Assembly (NCBI RefSeq): GCF_049306965.1
Contig: NC_133191.1
Location: forward strand, 14,723,001-14,787,000
Reading direction: 5' to 3'
Length of the DNA: 64,000 bases
DNA from: Danio rerio
Taxonomy: Eukaryota > Chordata > Actinopteri > Cypriniformes > Danionidae
Shown here: piece by piece, positions 12,579 through 22,192 of the stretch
Layout of the letters: each line of letters starts with the position of its first letter
Numbering within the stretch: the first letter of the stretch is position 1
Translations under genes and position numbers: made by a program
Notes under the pieces: generated by a model
The model's database searches: none
Told to the model about the DNA's origin: nothing
The model's input: only the letters and a program-made list of their open reading frames with translations

Positions 12579-15238
12579 AATGGTGAAAACGGGGAAATTT
12601 TAAACATGATATTATGAGTTCATTGGGCTTCGTGAATACTTGACTAAAACAACTGTGGACTATTTTCTGTTGTGTTTATGCATAAAAAATAAATACATGT
12701 GCTGATGCTCTGTGTTTCTTTACAAAGTGACATTGTCCACTATTGGCCCACATGCATATTACAGTGTATTTAGTGTTTTTTTTTGCTGATATTTTTATTA
12801 ATGTTGTCTTCAATAGGCCAAACTTTGGAAAAGCAGTTTAAGATTATAAGGACTTTTAATCAGTTTTTATTTTGATGGTCCGTTTGTTGAATTTATGTTA
12901 CACTGCATCTACATACCAACTAATTCTCATTAGAATATAAGTAGACTGTTAGGTTGGGGTTAGGGTTGGAGTTAGGGTTGCATGCACTTGGAAAGTTTCT
13001 TATAGTCAGTTAAATGTCTGTTGAAGGAGCAGATATTAAACAGTCTACTAATACTCAAACGTACCATCAAAATAAAGTGTTATCTAAATATGTTTATATT
13101 ACTGAATAAAATATAATTTGGGGTATTATCTGTACATTCAAAATATCTAAATTATTTTATTTGATTATGTTAGGTCTAGGGACAACATTAAAATGAATTA
13201 GTGAAATTTCTTTCATTATTTACTTTTCCTCATCTTTTTTTCAATGGTCCCTTCTTAGATGCTAAAGGTAATTTTCCCTTTACTTGTTAATGTTCTTTTG
13301 TCTGATGAACACAAAATGATATATTCTGAAGAAGGACGGAACGTGTGTAACCATTGAGTTCCACAATATCTAACCATTGAGTTCCAGTTTGTTTTTCCTA
13401 CTATGGATGTCAATGGATACATGTTTTCAGCTTTCTTTAGAATATCTTCTTTAGTGTTCAACAGAAGAATGAAACTCAAAATTTTAAACCAATTAAGGGT
13501 GAGTAATTATTAATTTTTGGGTGAACTATCCCTTTAAGGTGATACTCTGTTTGATTATAATGCAAAAATTATGAGAATGCGGCTTTGAATGACCTGTAAA
13601 TTATCAGAAATTAAAATGACCCTGAACAATGTGTAAATAATGTAGAACTATGTGCAGAACTAAAGACCAGACATTTTTATGAGCATTCGATTAATGTTAC
13701 CGGAAGAACTTAAGAGGGAACCCGGTGGGAATCTGGGCTGTTAAAACCCTTATCTAATAAAGTTAACTGACTTCTGTCAGATCAAGTACTGCTTCAAGCC
13801 CCTTAACTAACTGAGAAAAGATGTTAGAGGAGTCAGACGGTCAGGGTCAGTGTCGCAGGTTAAAGGTCAAAGGAAGTATTTCAGAATAGAGGGATAGAGG
13901 GATGGAGGAGTGTGAATGACAGGGTGTGGTGACAGGTTGGGCCCAACTGTGAACACAAATATTTATGTGAGCAAATATAATTTTAATGTCTAGTTGAGAA
14001 AAAAAAAGTGAGTTTATTTTAGAGTTGCATACTTTATGTACGCATGCTTGTCTGTCGTGCAAAGTTCATACCACAATCAACTTGTTTGTCAATCAAACAC
14101 ATTCCTCACATATAGAAACCCCCCTTAAAGTTTTTTTTTTTTTTTTTTCAAAAAGATCTCATCCCTTGCATGGGGTATTCATATAATACATCATGTTCCC
14201 ATGTCAAAACCAGCAGGACTCTCTCTCTCTCTATTGTGCTCCTTCTCCGCCCTCTTTAACTTGTCTGCTTCATTTCATCATTCTTTTCAATGGTGAAATG
14301 AAGGACTCGCTCTCCCCACTCATGGAATCTGCTTCTTTTGTTCGACACAGACTCTTGGAGAGGGGTGTTTGGGTGGCAGCGGTGCCCTCATTAAATCGGG
14401 CGTTAGACAAATTTTGGGAACCCTCTCAGGGACTTTAAGCATTCGGTGTAAAAAAGAATTTCCGAATTGGAGAATAAAGATCTATTTAACTGACTTTCTA
14501 ACACGCACACTTTTGCACACAATTGACGCAAGCAAATTAAAAGCTCCAGTATAGTACAATAAATAAAAATGCTCAGGGCTATAAAGCGAAAAAGCCGAAT
14601 CCTGCACGCAAACGCTATGCCACCCCTTTTAAGTTCATTAAAGGAATAGTTCACCCCAAAATGGAAATTATGTCATCATTTTCTCACCCTACACTTGTTT
14701 CAAACCTTTGTGAGTTTCTTTTTCGGCTCATAAATGCAGGAAACCTGTAACTATATTGACATACTATTTGTTTTTCACAATCAAGTCTGGTTTTAAGCTT
14801 TTTTTTTTAAAAAAATATCTAGTTTTGCGTTCATCAGAAGAATGAAACTCATAAAGCTTTGGGGCCACTTGAGAACGTGTAAATAATTTTTGGATGAACT
14901 ATAAACCGGTGTCGGTGTGCATACGCGTGCGCATTAAAGCATGCGATTTTGGTGTATATGAACTACTAAAATAAATAAGCATAATAAATTATCATTACAT
15001 AAGACACACCTGGGTGGTCACATGTTACAAACAATTAAACGGTTTTGCAAGCACACAAGTGAGAGGGGGTGAATTTGCTGGGATGTCCATGCCCGCGCTC
15101 TAGTCAGCTTTGCGCACTTTCTCTGCGCGCGCGTCCGCATCATGAATAACACTTACCTAGTGCTTTAAGAAGCTCTTCGAAGTTCTCAGAGCTCTTCATT
15201 TTCCAGGTACCAGCAAAATCGGGAATTTTACGATCCAT
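3732..15238 (-). CDS. crabp2: Cellular retinoic acid-binding protein 2 (four coding exons)
   Basis: A small cytosolic lipid carrier of the intracellular lipid-binding (FABP/CRABP) family. By family knowledge it binds all-trans retinoic acid and passes it to nuclear RAR. Coding exons on the minus strand are 15238-15157, 7970-7792, 7510-7394 and 3782-3732 (82+179+117+51 = 429 bp, 142 aa), the classic four-exon layout; the 179-bp exon 2 has the usual size. All introns are GT-AG. The protein opens [20 protein letters not shown], contains [16 protein letters not shown] and ends CTRVYVRE. The retinoate-carboxylate triad of the family is present as Arg116 (SWTRE), Arg137 and Tyr139. No coding defect is visible. 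Zebrafish has two co-orthologs, crabp2a and crabp2b, and I cannot choose between them from memory. A cellular retinol-binding protein is unlikely because it lacks the Arg pair. Confidence 0.96.
4503..4860 (+). mobile_element. DANA SINE in crabp2 intron 3
   Basis: A tRNA-related head (GGTGGCGCAGTGGGTAGC ... GTCGCTGGTTGAAGCCC) is followed by the DANA body (GGAGTTTGCATGTTCTCCC type, here partly changed; GGTGCTCCGGTCTCCCCCAC; CATTCCGCTGTGGCGACC) and a short A-rich/AATGAA tail. Diverged from the consensus. No clear target-site duplication. Confidence 0.85.
5184..6046 (+). mobile_element. Tc1-like transposon, internally deleted, with dead transposase
   Basis: TIRs are CACTACCAGACAAAAGTCTTG at the left and the complement of CACTACCTGACAAAATGATT at the right. 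Inside, 5550-5837 (+) encodes the C-terminal third of a Tc1 transposase, [20 protein letters not shown] and onward. The acidic catalytic residue expected in the N-P-I-E-H-W block is Lys here (NIIKHVW), and the N-terminal DNA-binding part and the first catalytic residues are not recognisable. Located in crabp2 intron 3. Inactive. Confidence 0.8.
6185..6573 (+). mobile_element. Full-length DANA SINE with 11-bp target-site duplication
   Basis: Body 6196-6562 begins GGCGAGGCAGTGGCGCAGTA and ends in the GACCCCGGATTAATAAAGGG block and an A/AAG tail. It is flanked by perfect copies of AGGCCTCTTTA at 6185-6195 and 6563-6573. The intact duplication and near-consensus body suggest a relatively young insertion into crabp2 intron 3. 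Confidence 0.93.
7394..7510 (-). CDS. crabp2: crabp2 coding exon 3
   Basis: 117 bp (39 codons, phase 0 at both ends), acceptor TCTCTCAG| and donor ATTCTG|GTAAGA. Encodes [15 protein letters not shown] through [16 protein letters not shown] to ELIL, with the retinoate-contacting Arg of SWTRE. Confidence 0.95.
7792..7970 (-). CDS. crabp2: crabp2 coding exon 2
   Basis: 179 bp from acceptor TTTTGTCAG| to donor CACG|GTATAC. Encodes residues 28-87, including the helix-turn region continuing into [16 protein letters not shown] and the strand residues ending VDGRPCT. The donor GTATAC is slightly off consensus (C at +6) but agrees exactly with the conserved exon length and phase. Confidence 0.95.
8797..9202. 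repeat. 36-bp minisatellite (11 copies) in crabp2 intron 1
   Basis: Eleven head-to-tail copies starting at 8797, 8833, 8869 and so on every 36 bp to 9157, then a 12-bp partial copy. The plus-strand unit reads ACCTGAAGAGCGGTGGGGGT GAGTTGCGCACGACGT with scattered substitutions; the last full copy is 35 bp. The unit length is a multiple of three, so all frames stay open and produce spurious repeat proteins. On the crabp2-sense strand each copy contains CTCTTCAG immediately followed by GTACGT. Confidence 0.95.
9578..10826. mobile_element. hAT-like non-autonomous element with an inverted relative inserted in it
   Basis: The outer copy (minus orientation) starts CTGAGGGCCTACCCACACTT at 9578, is interrupted at about 9639, resumes at about 10312 with GAAGTGTGAGTGCTGAATC and ends GAGTACGCCCTGAG at 10826. 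The insert, 9640-10311, is a related copy in the opposite orientation with termini GGCCGTACTCACACTA and TAGTGTGAGTAGGCC. The result is a large imperfect palindrome in crabp2 intron 1. I found no clean 8-bp duplication, so the hAT assignment rests on the terminus type only. Confidence 0.7.
10827..12529. other. crabp2 intron 1 segment without recognised features
   Basis: No exon, SINE or known terminal repeat recognised. Contains a short palindromic AGTAGCAGTG/CACTGCTACT pair near 11640-11695 and a (GT)n run near 11926-11942. Confidence 0.4.
12530..12577. repeat. (TA)n microsatellite
   Basis: Uninterrupted TA dinucleotides in crabp2 intron 1. Confidence 0.95.
12890..13085. repeat. Interspersed repeat with AGTAGACTGTTAGG ... 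ACAGTCTACTAAT ends
   Basis: Near-inverted termini (TAGACTGTT and AACAGTCTA) bracket TTTCTTATAGTCAGTTAAAT and CTGTTGAAGGAGCAG, a combination I associate with an abundant zebrafish repeat. It contains GGGTTAGGGTT by chance. Family not named. Confidence 0.5.
13318..13541 (+). mobile_element. TTAAAGGG-ended MITE copy in intron 1
   Basis: Carries GTTCAACAGAAGAATGAAAC and ends TGGGTGAACTATCCCTTTAA, the common cyprinid short DNA element whose other end reads TTAAAGGGATAGTTCACCC. Same family as the copies at 14.64 kb and inside each macrosatellite unit. Confidence 0.7.
13857..13869 (+). promoter_or_regulatory. DR1-type nuclear-receptor motif in crabp2 intron 1
   Basis: AGGTTA-A-AGGTCA, a direct repeat of two near-consensus hexamers spaced by one base, followed by AAGG. 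A further pair CGGTCA/GGGTCA abuts at 13838-13849. DR1 elements can bind RAR-RXR, PPAR-RXR or HNF4-type receptors. The site is about 1.4 kb into the intron of a gene whose mammalian ortholog is regulated by RAR-RXR. Function is inferred only. Confidence 0.4.
14638..14905 (+). mobile_element. TTAAAGGG-ended MITE copy in intron 1
   Basis: Starts ATTAAAGGAATAGTTCACCC, continues CATCATTTTCTCACCCTACA and CATCAGAAGAATGAAACTCAT, and ends TTTTTGGATGAACTAT. Both termini are recognisable and partly diverged. Confidence 0.75.
15157..15238 (-). CDS. crabp2: crabp2 coding exon 1
   Basis: Encodes residues 1-27 plus the first base of codon 28 (phase 1). The ATG at 15238-15236 sits in CGGAAGATGG, a good Kozak context. 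The donor is CTAG|GTAAGT at 15156. The exon includes the family signature [17 protein letters not shown]. The start is chosen because it aligns with the [13 protein letters not shown] start of fish CRABPs. Confidence 0.95.
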
Positions 15239-15700
15239 CTTCCGTTCTGTCGTTCCTCTGAAAGTAACCTATCACTTTTCTCCGATGAGTCACAGTCTTT
15301 GAACCTGACACTCTCTAAAAGTACCAGCCACTCTGATTCTAAAAAGCAGTGATAAATTCCCACTGATAAAGCCAACGTGATTTTCCTCCTTCCTCAAACC
15401 TTCTACAGCTCTTTTTCTTTTACCGTTGACAAAGGAAAGTGGAGATGTCAAACTGTGCCTTTTCCTCCGGTCTCAGGCTTTCAGTCAGTTCTTCCAAAAG
15501 TTATAGCTTGTGATGAATAAGTTGTACCAAAAAATCGAGCCGGTTATTACGCTCAATCTGTGCGCACACACCCCTTTTTCAACAAACTCCACCCTCCTTT
15601 TGACCTGTCAAATCAAGGAGCCAATGAGACTTCGATTTTATTGTCTTGTCCCGCCCATGTTTAAGACATGTGCGCGCTTGAAAACGCCCATCAGAGCATG
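15239..15700 (-). promoter_or_regulatory. crabp2: crabp2 5' UTR and proximal promoter region
   Basis: Sequence directly upstream of the crabp2 ATG. I see no strong TATA box, only weak TTTATC stretches near 15350-15375. One nuclear-receptor half-site AGGTCA lies on the minus strand at 15606-15601, followed by AAAGGAGG, a poor direct repeat. Mouse Crabp2 is known to be retinoic-acid inducible through DR1 and DR2 elements, so a functional site here is plausible but not shown. The transcription start cannot be placed from sequence. Confidence 0.45.
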
Positions 15701-16130
15701 TCTTAATTATTTATTTGAAAGATTTATTAAGAATTATTTTAACATTAAAGAAATAATACTGATTACTTTCTTAATATGTGACAAGCTACAAATCAAACAT
15801 AAATTTACAGTCAAAACTATTTAAAATGTATAAATGTAGAAAATATTTGGAAAAATAGACGCATCGATTGCAATACCCCAGCATTCCTCCCATTTCTCTA
15901 CTATATTGCACTTTTTAAATAATGTTTAAAATTAATATTTAATAAATCTAATATGTAATAAATAAAATAATGTTTTAAAGCTTTTCTGTGGCAGTAACTT
16001 TCCAAGAGGAACAATGTGCCCAAATATTATATTACATTTTATAAAAAATGAATAAATCTAAAACATCTTAATATTATTAACTCGCTAGAACAGAATAGAA
16101 ATAGAATAGAAATAGGTTAAGACATATCTC
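15700..16130. other. AT-rich intergenic DNA upstream of crabp2
   Basis: Low-complexity AT-rich sequence with no gene or repeat that I recognise. Confidence 0.4.
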
Positions 16131-16229
16131 CCTCTTTGACAGATAAAAGCTGTGTGCAAATGACTTGGGCACACAAATGTGAATTATGTTTAATATACAA
16201 AACAATCCACGGTATTTGTCAAAAGCTAA

Positions 16230-16760
16230 TTGTTAAAACAGAGCTGTCAAGTTCAAGCCTTCTCGGCGGTTATTCAAAGCAGCGCGCACTCAGAGCTCCT
16301 GTAACAGGATCTGTCTCCGCTGTGGTTAGCATCTTCCCCGTTTGGGACAGAGAGGAGACGCGGAGGGTCTTTTGCGGGTGGTGGAAATTCCAGAGGTCCC
16401 GACGGGAGCGGGAGGACGCATTTGAGGAGAATGACGCAGGCACAAAAGGTGACCTAGCAGAGGCCAGGAGGTTGCAGCAGTGTCTCCGAGGGTCTTTAGT
16501 CTCCCCCTCACCCCTGCTGTTGAAGCGGAAGAAAAGAGAGCATATGGGGGTAGGGTCTTAGTAAGAGAGGCGAAGTTTGGGTCTCTAATGAAGACGCGGG
16601 CCATGGAGACTCGATGATGAATGTGAGGCGTACAAAGAAGTCGTTAACCATTTACTTTTGATGGATGGCCTTCCCCGCCAGGTCGAACGGCAAATTTTAA
16701 TGCGCGGGTTAAATCAGATTTTACCTTGGCGACAGCAGGCACCAGGCGCGCTGCGCATTT
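16230..16760. other. GC-rich island about 1-1.5 kb upstream of crabp2
   Basis: A GC- and CpG-richer block in otherwise AT-rich DNA. It contains AAAGGTGACCT at 16444, which includes an AGGTCA-type half-site on the minus strand. An open frame at 16136-16561 (+) has no family resemblance, so I do not call a gene. It could be an upstream regulatory element or an unannotated first exon. Confidence 0.35.
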
Positions 16761-16910
16761 AGAGTTGATATTTGCGCTTTATACACTTTTAAAACAAACA
16801 TTTAAAAAATGTATCTGTTTTTTGGCGCTATATGTAGGCATTTATAATTATTAATTAATAATATAAAAAAATATGTAAACAAGGAGCCTATATGCTTAAT
16901 ATACCTTTAA

Positions 16911-16912
<2 letters not shown>

Positions 16913-16981
<69 letters not shown>
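16913..16981. repeat. (TA)n microsatellite
   Basis: About 34 TA dinucleotides, directly beside a truncated DANA copy. Confidence 0.95.
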
Positions 16982-16986
<5 letters not shown>

Positions 16987-16997
16987 GGCTAGCATTT

Positions 16998-17131
16998 TAT
17001 TCATTCATTCATTTTCTTTTCAGCTTAGTCCCTTAATAATCCGGGGTCGCCACAGCGGAATGAACCACCAACTTCTCCAGCACATGTTTTACGCAGCGGA
17101 TGCTCCAGTTGCAACCCATCTCTGGGAAACC
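16998..17131 (-). mobile_element. 5'-truncated DANA SINE
   Basis: Starts with the ATTCATTCATTCATTTTC tail complement, then GGTCGCCACAGCGGAATGAA and CCCATCTCTGGGAAAC. Only the 3' third of DANA is present. Confidence 0.85.
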
Positions 17132-17641
17132 GCTAGCATTTTAACATTTCGGCAAATCTGTGATGATTTGTGCAATGTTTTCGTACTATTAAAACATTTA
17201 GGAAGGAAAAGACCCAAAACGAGCATTAAGGCCCACACCTAACCGAGATCTAGCAGACCTTTGAAAAAATAGAAATGATAAAAATATGTGAAAATCATAT
17301 AAATTTACATTTAAATAAAACTCATCATTTTACATTTTAGTGAAACAGTGACTAATTCACAAGGTATATGAAAAATGTATTTTTTAAATTGTTGGCCTGC
17401 CCTTAACAATGCCTCTAAACATAACCAACAAAAAATACTGCTTCAGTAGAATGTACAAAAAATATGAATAAGACTGCACAAATCAGCCAAAATAGTTACA
17501 ATTGGCTGCTGAGATCTGTTAAAATCTGAAAAAATCTGTTTGTGTTTAGCTATTAAAAATACACTTTTGTCCTATATGTTACTCCCATATTACAACATTC
17601 CTCAAAAATATCTTCTTTTGTGGTAAAAAATAATTATATAC

Positions 17642-17970
17642 AATTGGTCATTGGGGCATCAGGGTGGCGCAGCAGGTAACACGATAGCCTCACAGCAAGA
17701 AGTTGGCATTTCTGTGTGGAGTTTGCATGTTTCCCCGTGTTTGCATGGGTTTTTTTCCGGGTGCTCCGGTTTCCCCCACAGTCTAAAGACATGAGCTGTA
17801 AGTGAACTGAATAAGCTAAAATGGCTGTAGTGTTTGGGTGTTTCCCAGTGTTGGGTTGCAGCTGGAAGGGCATCCGTTGTGTAAAACATGTGCTATATAA
17901 GTTGGCGGTTCATTCCGCTGTGGCGACCTCTGATTAATAAAAGGAAAGAAAAGAAAATGAATGAATTGGT
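17642..17970 (+). mobile_element. DANA SINE
   Basis: Head GGGCATCAGGGTGGCGCAGC, body with GGAGTTTGCATG and GTTGGGTTGCAGCTGGAAGG, 3' end TTCCGCTGTGGCGACCTC. A short AATTGGT flanks both sides (17642-17648 and 17964-17970), a plausible target duplication. The tRNA-like B-box region is partly deleted. Confidence 0.85.
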
Positions 17971-17974
17971 GATT

Positions 17975-19500
17975 GGTGAAAAGGCACAATCTTAGCCTAC
18001 CCCATCCTAACTATTAATTTTTCAAAGTAACATTTTGACAGCCCTATTACATTTATACAATGAATAAATTAGGCAATCATGTGTTTTTTGGTTTATTTTT
18101 AGTGAAGTGGAAGAAAAAAATGTCTCAAGTCACAATTTTATGTTATGTAGTTTATATATTTAAACTATAATTCAAATATAAATTGATATATAATATTTAA
18201 GCTACATTTTTAAACATGTTTTCTGTTTATTAATTAAGTTAAACAGTTGCTTTTCCTTACTTTATTACCAAACTGCCTTTCTTGCAAGACCTGGCAATCA
18301 CATTTGCCCGCTTTAAAGAACTATTTGACTTGTAGCCCTCCACACACACACTTCAGTTTTACGATTATTAGTTTTGCACATCCCACACAAAATTGCTTCT
18401 TATTGAAGGACTTTCTTCTCCCTGTCACAGAGAGGAATGTAGCCCTGTGGGGTCGCGGGCGCTCACCGCATGTTGACAAAGCACGACGCGTGTATTACAA
18501 GCACTTGACAGAGATAGCGCGAGGCGATGCGTCACACATCACACACCTTGCCGATTGTGTTCACACAATAGCTTCATGTCCACACATGTTCCTCTTCGTA
18601 CAACAACAACAGCAGACGATAGTCATTACACTTAAATCAATGGAGCTATTTGTCTTCTTATCGCTGTCCTAATCTTTTTTACGACATCCACTGCTGCCTC
18701 TGCCTTTGTAGCTTTTTATTTACTCGTTGTTAGCTTGTTAGCTGCAGGCCCTTAGGCTAGAAGCAGAGTTATCAACAATATCTAAATATCTCCCTATAGT
18801 GGGTTGAGCCCACCGTCGAGAAAATGTTCAAAGCATTCTTGCATAGGAAACACGTTTGACCTAAAGACAACTGGCTGGGGTGGAAACAGGTGAAATGGGA
18901 AATTAAGAGCACTTCAATTGTTTCCTGGTAAACATTTACAATATCTTGCCTGTCCTGGGTGGCCCTTGACACCGAACACCATCTTGCTCCTCTTTTCTGT
19001 TCTCATCCCCCCCTTACCCCTCCTCTTCGCCTTACCCATTTTCATTCCCACCCACTTATCTTTTGTTCTTTTGTGTTTAGGTCATTTTTTATTACTTTGT
19101 TCGTGCCTGGTGAAAGGAGGAAAGAATATTTGAGTGAAAGAGATCAAAGCCCAATGGGGAATCACAAAGATGGAGTGAAGGGGCGAGAGACGAAGACCCA
19201 ACACGGAGAGGGAGAAGGGAGAGGTGCTTGGCAATGAAGGCATAAATATTTCTGTGCACTTTGAAAGAGGAATTAGGGTTTCATTTTACATTTCTCTCAC
19301 TTTCCCTCCCTCTCTTCCTCTCTCTTTCTGCTTCTCACTCGTCTTGCCAAAAAACTCAGCGGGGTAAGTGATACTCCACTCCGGGGACTCGCATAACCCC
19401 AAACACATGCCACCAGCACATTGGTTTACACTGGAACACCACGCGCAATCGCACCCTCTCTCATCCATGACGCCAAACACTCATATGTTAGTTTCATTAT
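17975..19500. other. Intergenic region, no gene recognised
   Basis: AT-rich sequence. A CpG-containing patch at 18440-18560 (GGTCGCGGGCGCTCACC, AGGCGATGCGTCACAC) stands out and could be a conserved non-coding element. A pyrimidine-rich tract lies at 19290-19330. No coding evidence. Confidence 0.35.
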
Positions 19501-19508
19501 GTTTTGAA

Positions 19509-19609
19509 TGGCATTAGATACAATATTGTATCTAATGCCATATATATATTTGAAAGGGCATTAGATTTAATGTTTATATAAATGGAAGGGCATTAGATAC
19601 AATATATAT
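19509..19609. repeat. 32-bp perfect palindrome plus repeated half-arms
   Basis: 19509-19540 is a perfect palindrome with half-arm TGGCATTAGATACAAT. Its arm recurs as GGGCATTAGATTTAATG (about 19557) and GGGCATTAGATACAAT (about 19587). Confidence 0.85.
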
Positions 19610-19718
19610 GGTGTTCCCAAAATTCTAACTCGACCACTAAACCTCACATCATCTTATCAACTCTATTTTTCCCCAAAGCTAAACAGCCGTTTTAGTAATT
19701 TGGGATGCATTGACACGC

Positions 19719-21707
19719 TGTTACAATTTCGCAGGAAGGATGAAAAATAAAATTAAAATAAAATTAAAGGACAACAAAAACCACCCGAGGGGGCTAAAAA
19801 ACATAACTAGAACACAAATAAGCAAACAAACTTGGCTGAGCTGGCAAGACAGGACTGGAGCAGGAACACATGGGACTGTAAACGACGAACTAGCACAGGA
19901 CATCAGACATTAGGAGAATATAAGCAGAAATAATTAACAAACAAACAGGTGAACATAAAAAACTAATAAAGGGTTAACAAGGAGGGTGAGTCTAGACAAT
20001 AGACAGGAGAGCACATGGCACAAACAAACAGTACAAGCCATGTGTTCACATAAAACGAGACTAGAACACATGCAGCCAATGAGAGAACTCATTAACCGCG
20101 TGTTTACATGAACATAGCACAAAATCACATGGCCAAAATGTAAACACCAGGGGTCTCATGTATCAACGCTGCGTACGCACAAAAACTTTGCATACGCCAG
20201 GTTTCACGCTCAGAATCGCTCACGTTTGGATTTACTAACAATGAACTGAACGTGGGAATGTACACAGGTTCACGGCAGCTTTCTGGCAGGCGTACGCACA
20301 TTTTTTGTGCGTGTCTGTTTTATTTCCATTGGCGACTCCTAGAGGCAGTTGTGTTAAATTCTTCTCTACAAAGTGTCTGAGCCTTGCAATGGCAGCTGTA
20401 TGAGACGGGTTCATATAGTAGGTATGTAAGATTTCCATACCATACAGTTGACCAGCTAAACATTAAAGCGCAAATTGCAGCATTCGCAATGTAATCTGAG
20501 CTATCTACTGCACACACATTGCTATAAAGACACTATCTGAAGATGAATTTGCATGCGTGAATCAGAAACATTTCCATTCAATAAATGTGCAAATAAAATA
20601 TGATGCACAAACTTATTGATGATTCCTACTTGTCTTTCTCTTGATAAATAGTGGGCAAAATCTGATATGTAGCGGGGGAAAAAAGAATTTATCAGACACT
20701 GGATTCGAGCTGAGTTTACGCTCGAATTTGTCTGTACATGATCTCATGCTTCTTATGAGGTGCGCCACTGAGACCGCTTAGGGTATTGCAACATTTTTCA
20801 GTTATAAACCAGACTACTTCTTTTTTAAATGCACTCAGTGCGATGTTCAGACCCAACTGTGTTAACCGTATCAGCTAAACTCCCACTCTATTTTTTTCTT
20901 TTGTTGTTAATTCCGGAGAACAAACTTGCAAATAACACCGCTTTTCTCCGGTCTACCTCCGAAAGCAGCACCTCCATTTCACATTCTGTTCAAAGTTTCT
21001 CTTTTTGCTTGATTTTGCCGTTGCTTTTTCGTTGGGTTTTGCCATTAGCATAGTCATTAGCATATTCATACAGGGGAGGAGGCAGGGAGGGGTTTTGTGC
21101 TCGTGCATGTTGCGCTCAGTTTCACGTTCATTCAGATGTACAAAAGAATATGCGTGAGATTCGGCGTACGCAGTGTTTCATACATCTGAATTTTTTTCTG
21201 CGTACGCACATTTACAGCTTCGTGCGTACGCAATGTTTTAGTAAGATTTCCACGCAAGTCTTCGTACATGAGGCCCCAGGCCACTTGCTTTGAAAACACC
21301 AACACAAACAGAAACACAAGACACAAGCACATGGTAAATAAAAACTTACAGTGCGCTCACACATGCAACGAGCATGTTTCATCCCAGCTACAACCGAAAC
21401 CGAAACTAACTAGACTGAGATGCTGAGAATGAAACACCACACTGCAGACAGAACAAACACAAACACCTATCAAAAGCACTCATCCTAAGCATGCCCAGAA
21501 CTTGCATGCTTGCATCAAGTGGGAGCGTGCATGACCCGAGCACGGCTGAGATGGCGCTTATAAAAAAAGACACACAATAACAGAAAATGAGTGCTTGACC
21601 TAAAAAAACTTGAGCTGAGCACAACATACAAGACATGACAGGACTAGTGTCTGGACTTTGCCATCAAAACAAGAATTAACAAGACCGGAGTGGCAGATTC
21701 CTGACAT
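19719..21707 (-). mobile_element. Possible solo LTR, interrupted by a DNA transposon
   Basis: The minus strand starts TGTCAGGAATCTGCC at 21707 and ends AATTGTAACA at 19719, giving TG...CA ends. It contains a TATAAG box near 21560 and a T-rich 3' part. Length is about 860 bp after subtracting the insertion at 20150-21277. It resembles LTRs of fish Gypsy-type elements in composition. No internal region is present and no flanking duplication was recognised, so it reads as an old solo-LTR fossil. Low-to-moderate confidence. Confidence 0.35.
20150..21277. mobile_element. TIR DNA transposon (GGGG[T/C]CTCATGTA ends)
   Basis: Left end GGGGTCTCATGTATCAACGC and right end the complement of GGGGCCTCATGTACGAAGAC. 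Subterminal regions are rich in GCGTACGCA in both orientations. About 1.1 kb with no intact transposase. Superfamily (possibly PIF/Harbinger) not settled because no clear TSD was seen. Confidence 0.7.
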
Positions 21708-21721
21708 ACACAGTCAACTAT

Positions 21722-22140
21722 TATGACAAACAGATTCACAACTTTTGACACTCAAAAACGATCATATCATATCGTGCTGCATGTATTAGGAGCTTTGCTA
21801 AAGGTTTAGCTGACAGGCAGCGAGGGGTTTGCATCTTCAATAAACTAAGGCAGTTTGAGTTCATTGAAAAGTAAGGATGATATATAGGTCCATATATAAC
21901 ATTCCCTTAAATGTGATGTTGTGTCATCAGTTTTCGGACTCAGGCACGCTTTGCACTCACACTATAAGTGTACTACGCCAAAGCCCAACCAAATATCGCT
22001 TTGGCACACCTCTTACAAATTGGCCAGGGCCGGCCAACTAAACCATGCTTGAGCCCAATTCGGAGTACTCATACTTGTCAAACGAACTGGGAAACATGCC
22101 TGGACATGTTTTGGATTGTATAGTGTAAGTGTGCCCTTAG
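21722..22140 (+). mobile_element. Partial copy of the hAT-like element seen at 9.6-10.8 kb
   Basis: Shares CTTCAATAAACTAAGGCAGTTTG-type sequence, CAAAGCCCAA, GGCCAGGGCCGGCCAA and the terminus TATAGTGTAAGTGTGCCCTTAG with the intron 1 copies. Only the right half of the element is present. Confidence 0.7.
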
Positions 22141-22192
22141 TTTAGTTTTATCAGTTGTTACCTGACAATAACATAGACTGGAATGGCATGAC

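Noticed and set aside
12955-12980. Telomere-like GGGTTAGGGTT in intron 1
   Set aside because: A chance feature of an interspersed repeat with its own conserved ends.
16136-16561. 141-codon plus-strand frame in the GC-rich block
   Set aside because: Open by GC-rich composition; no domain, start context or splice evidence.
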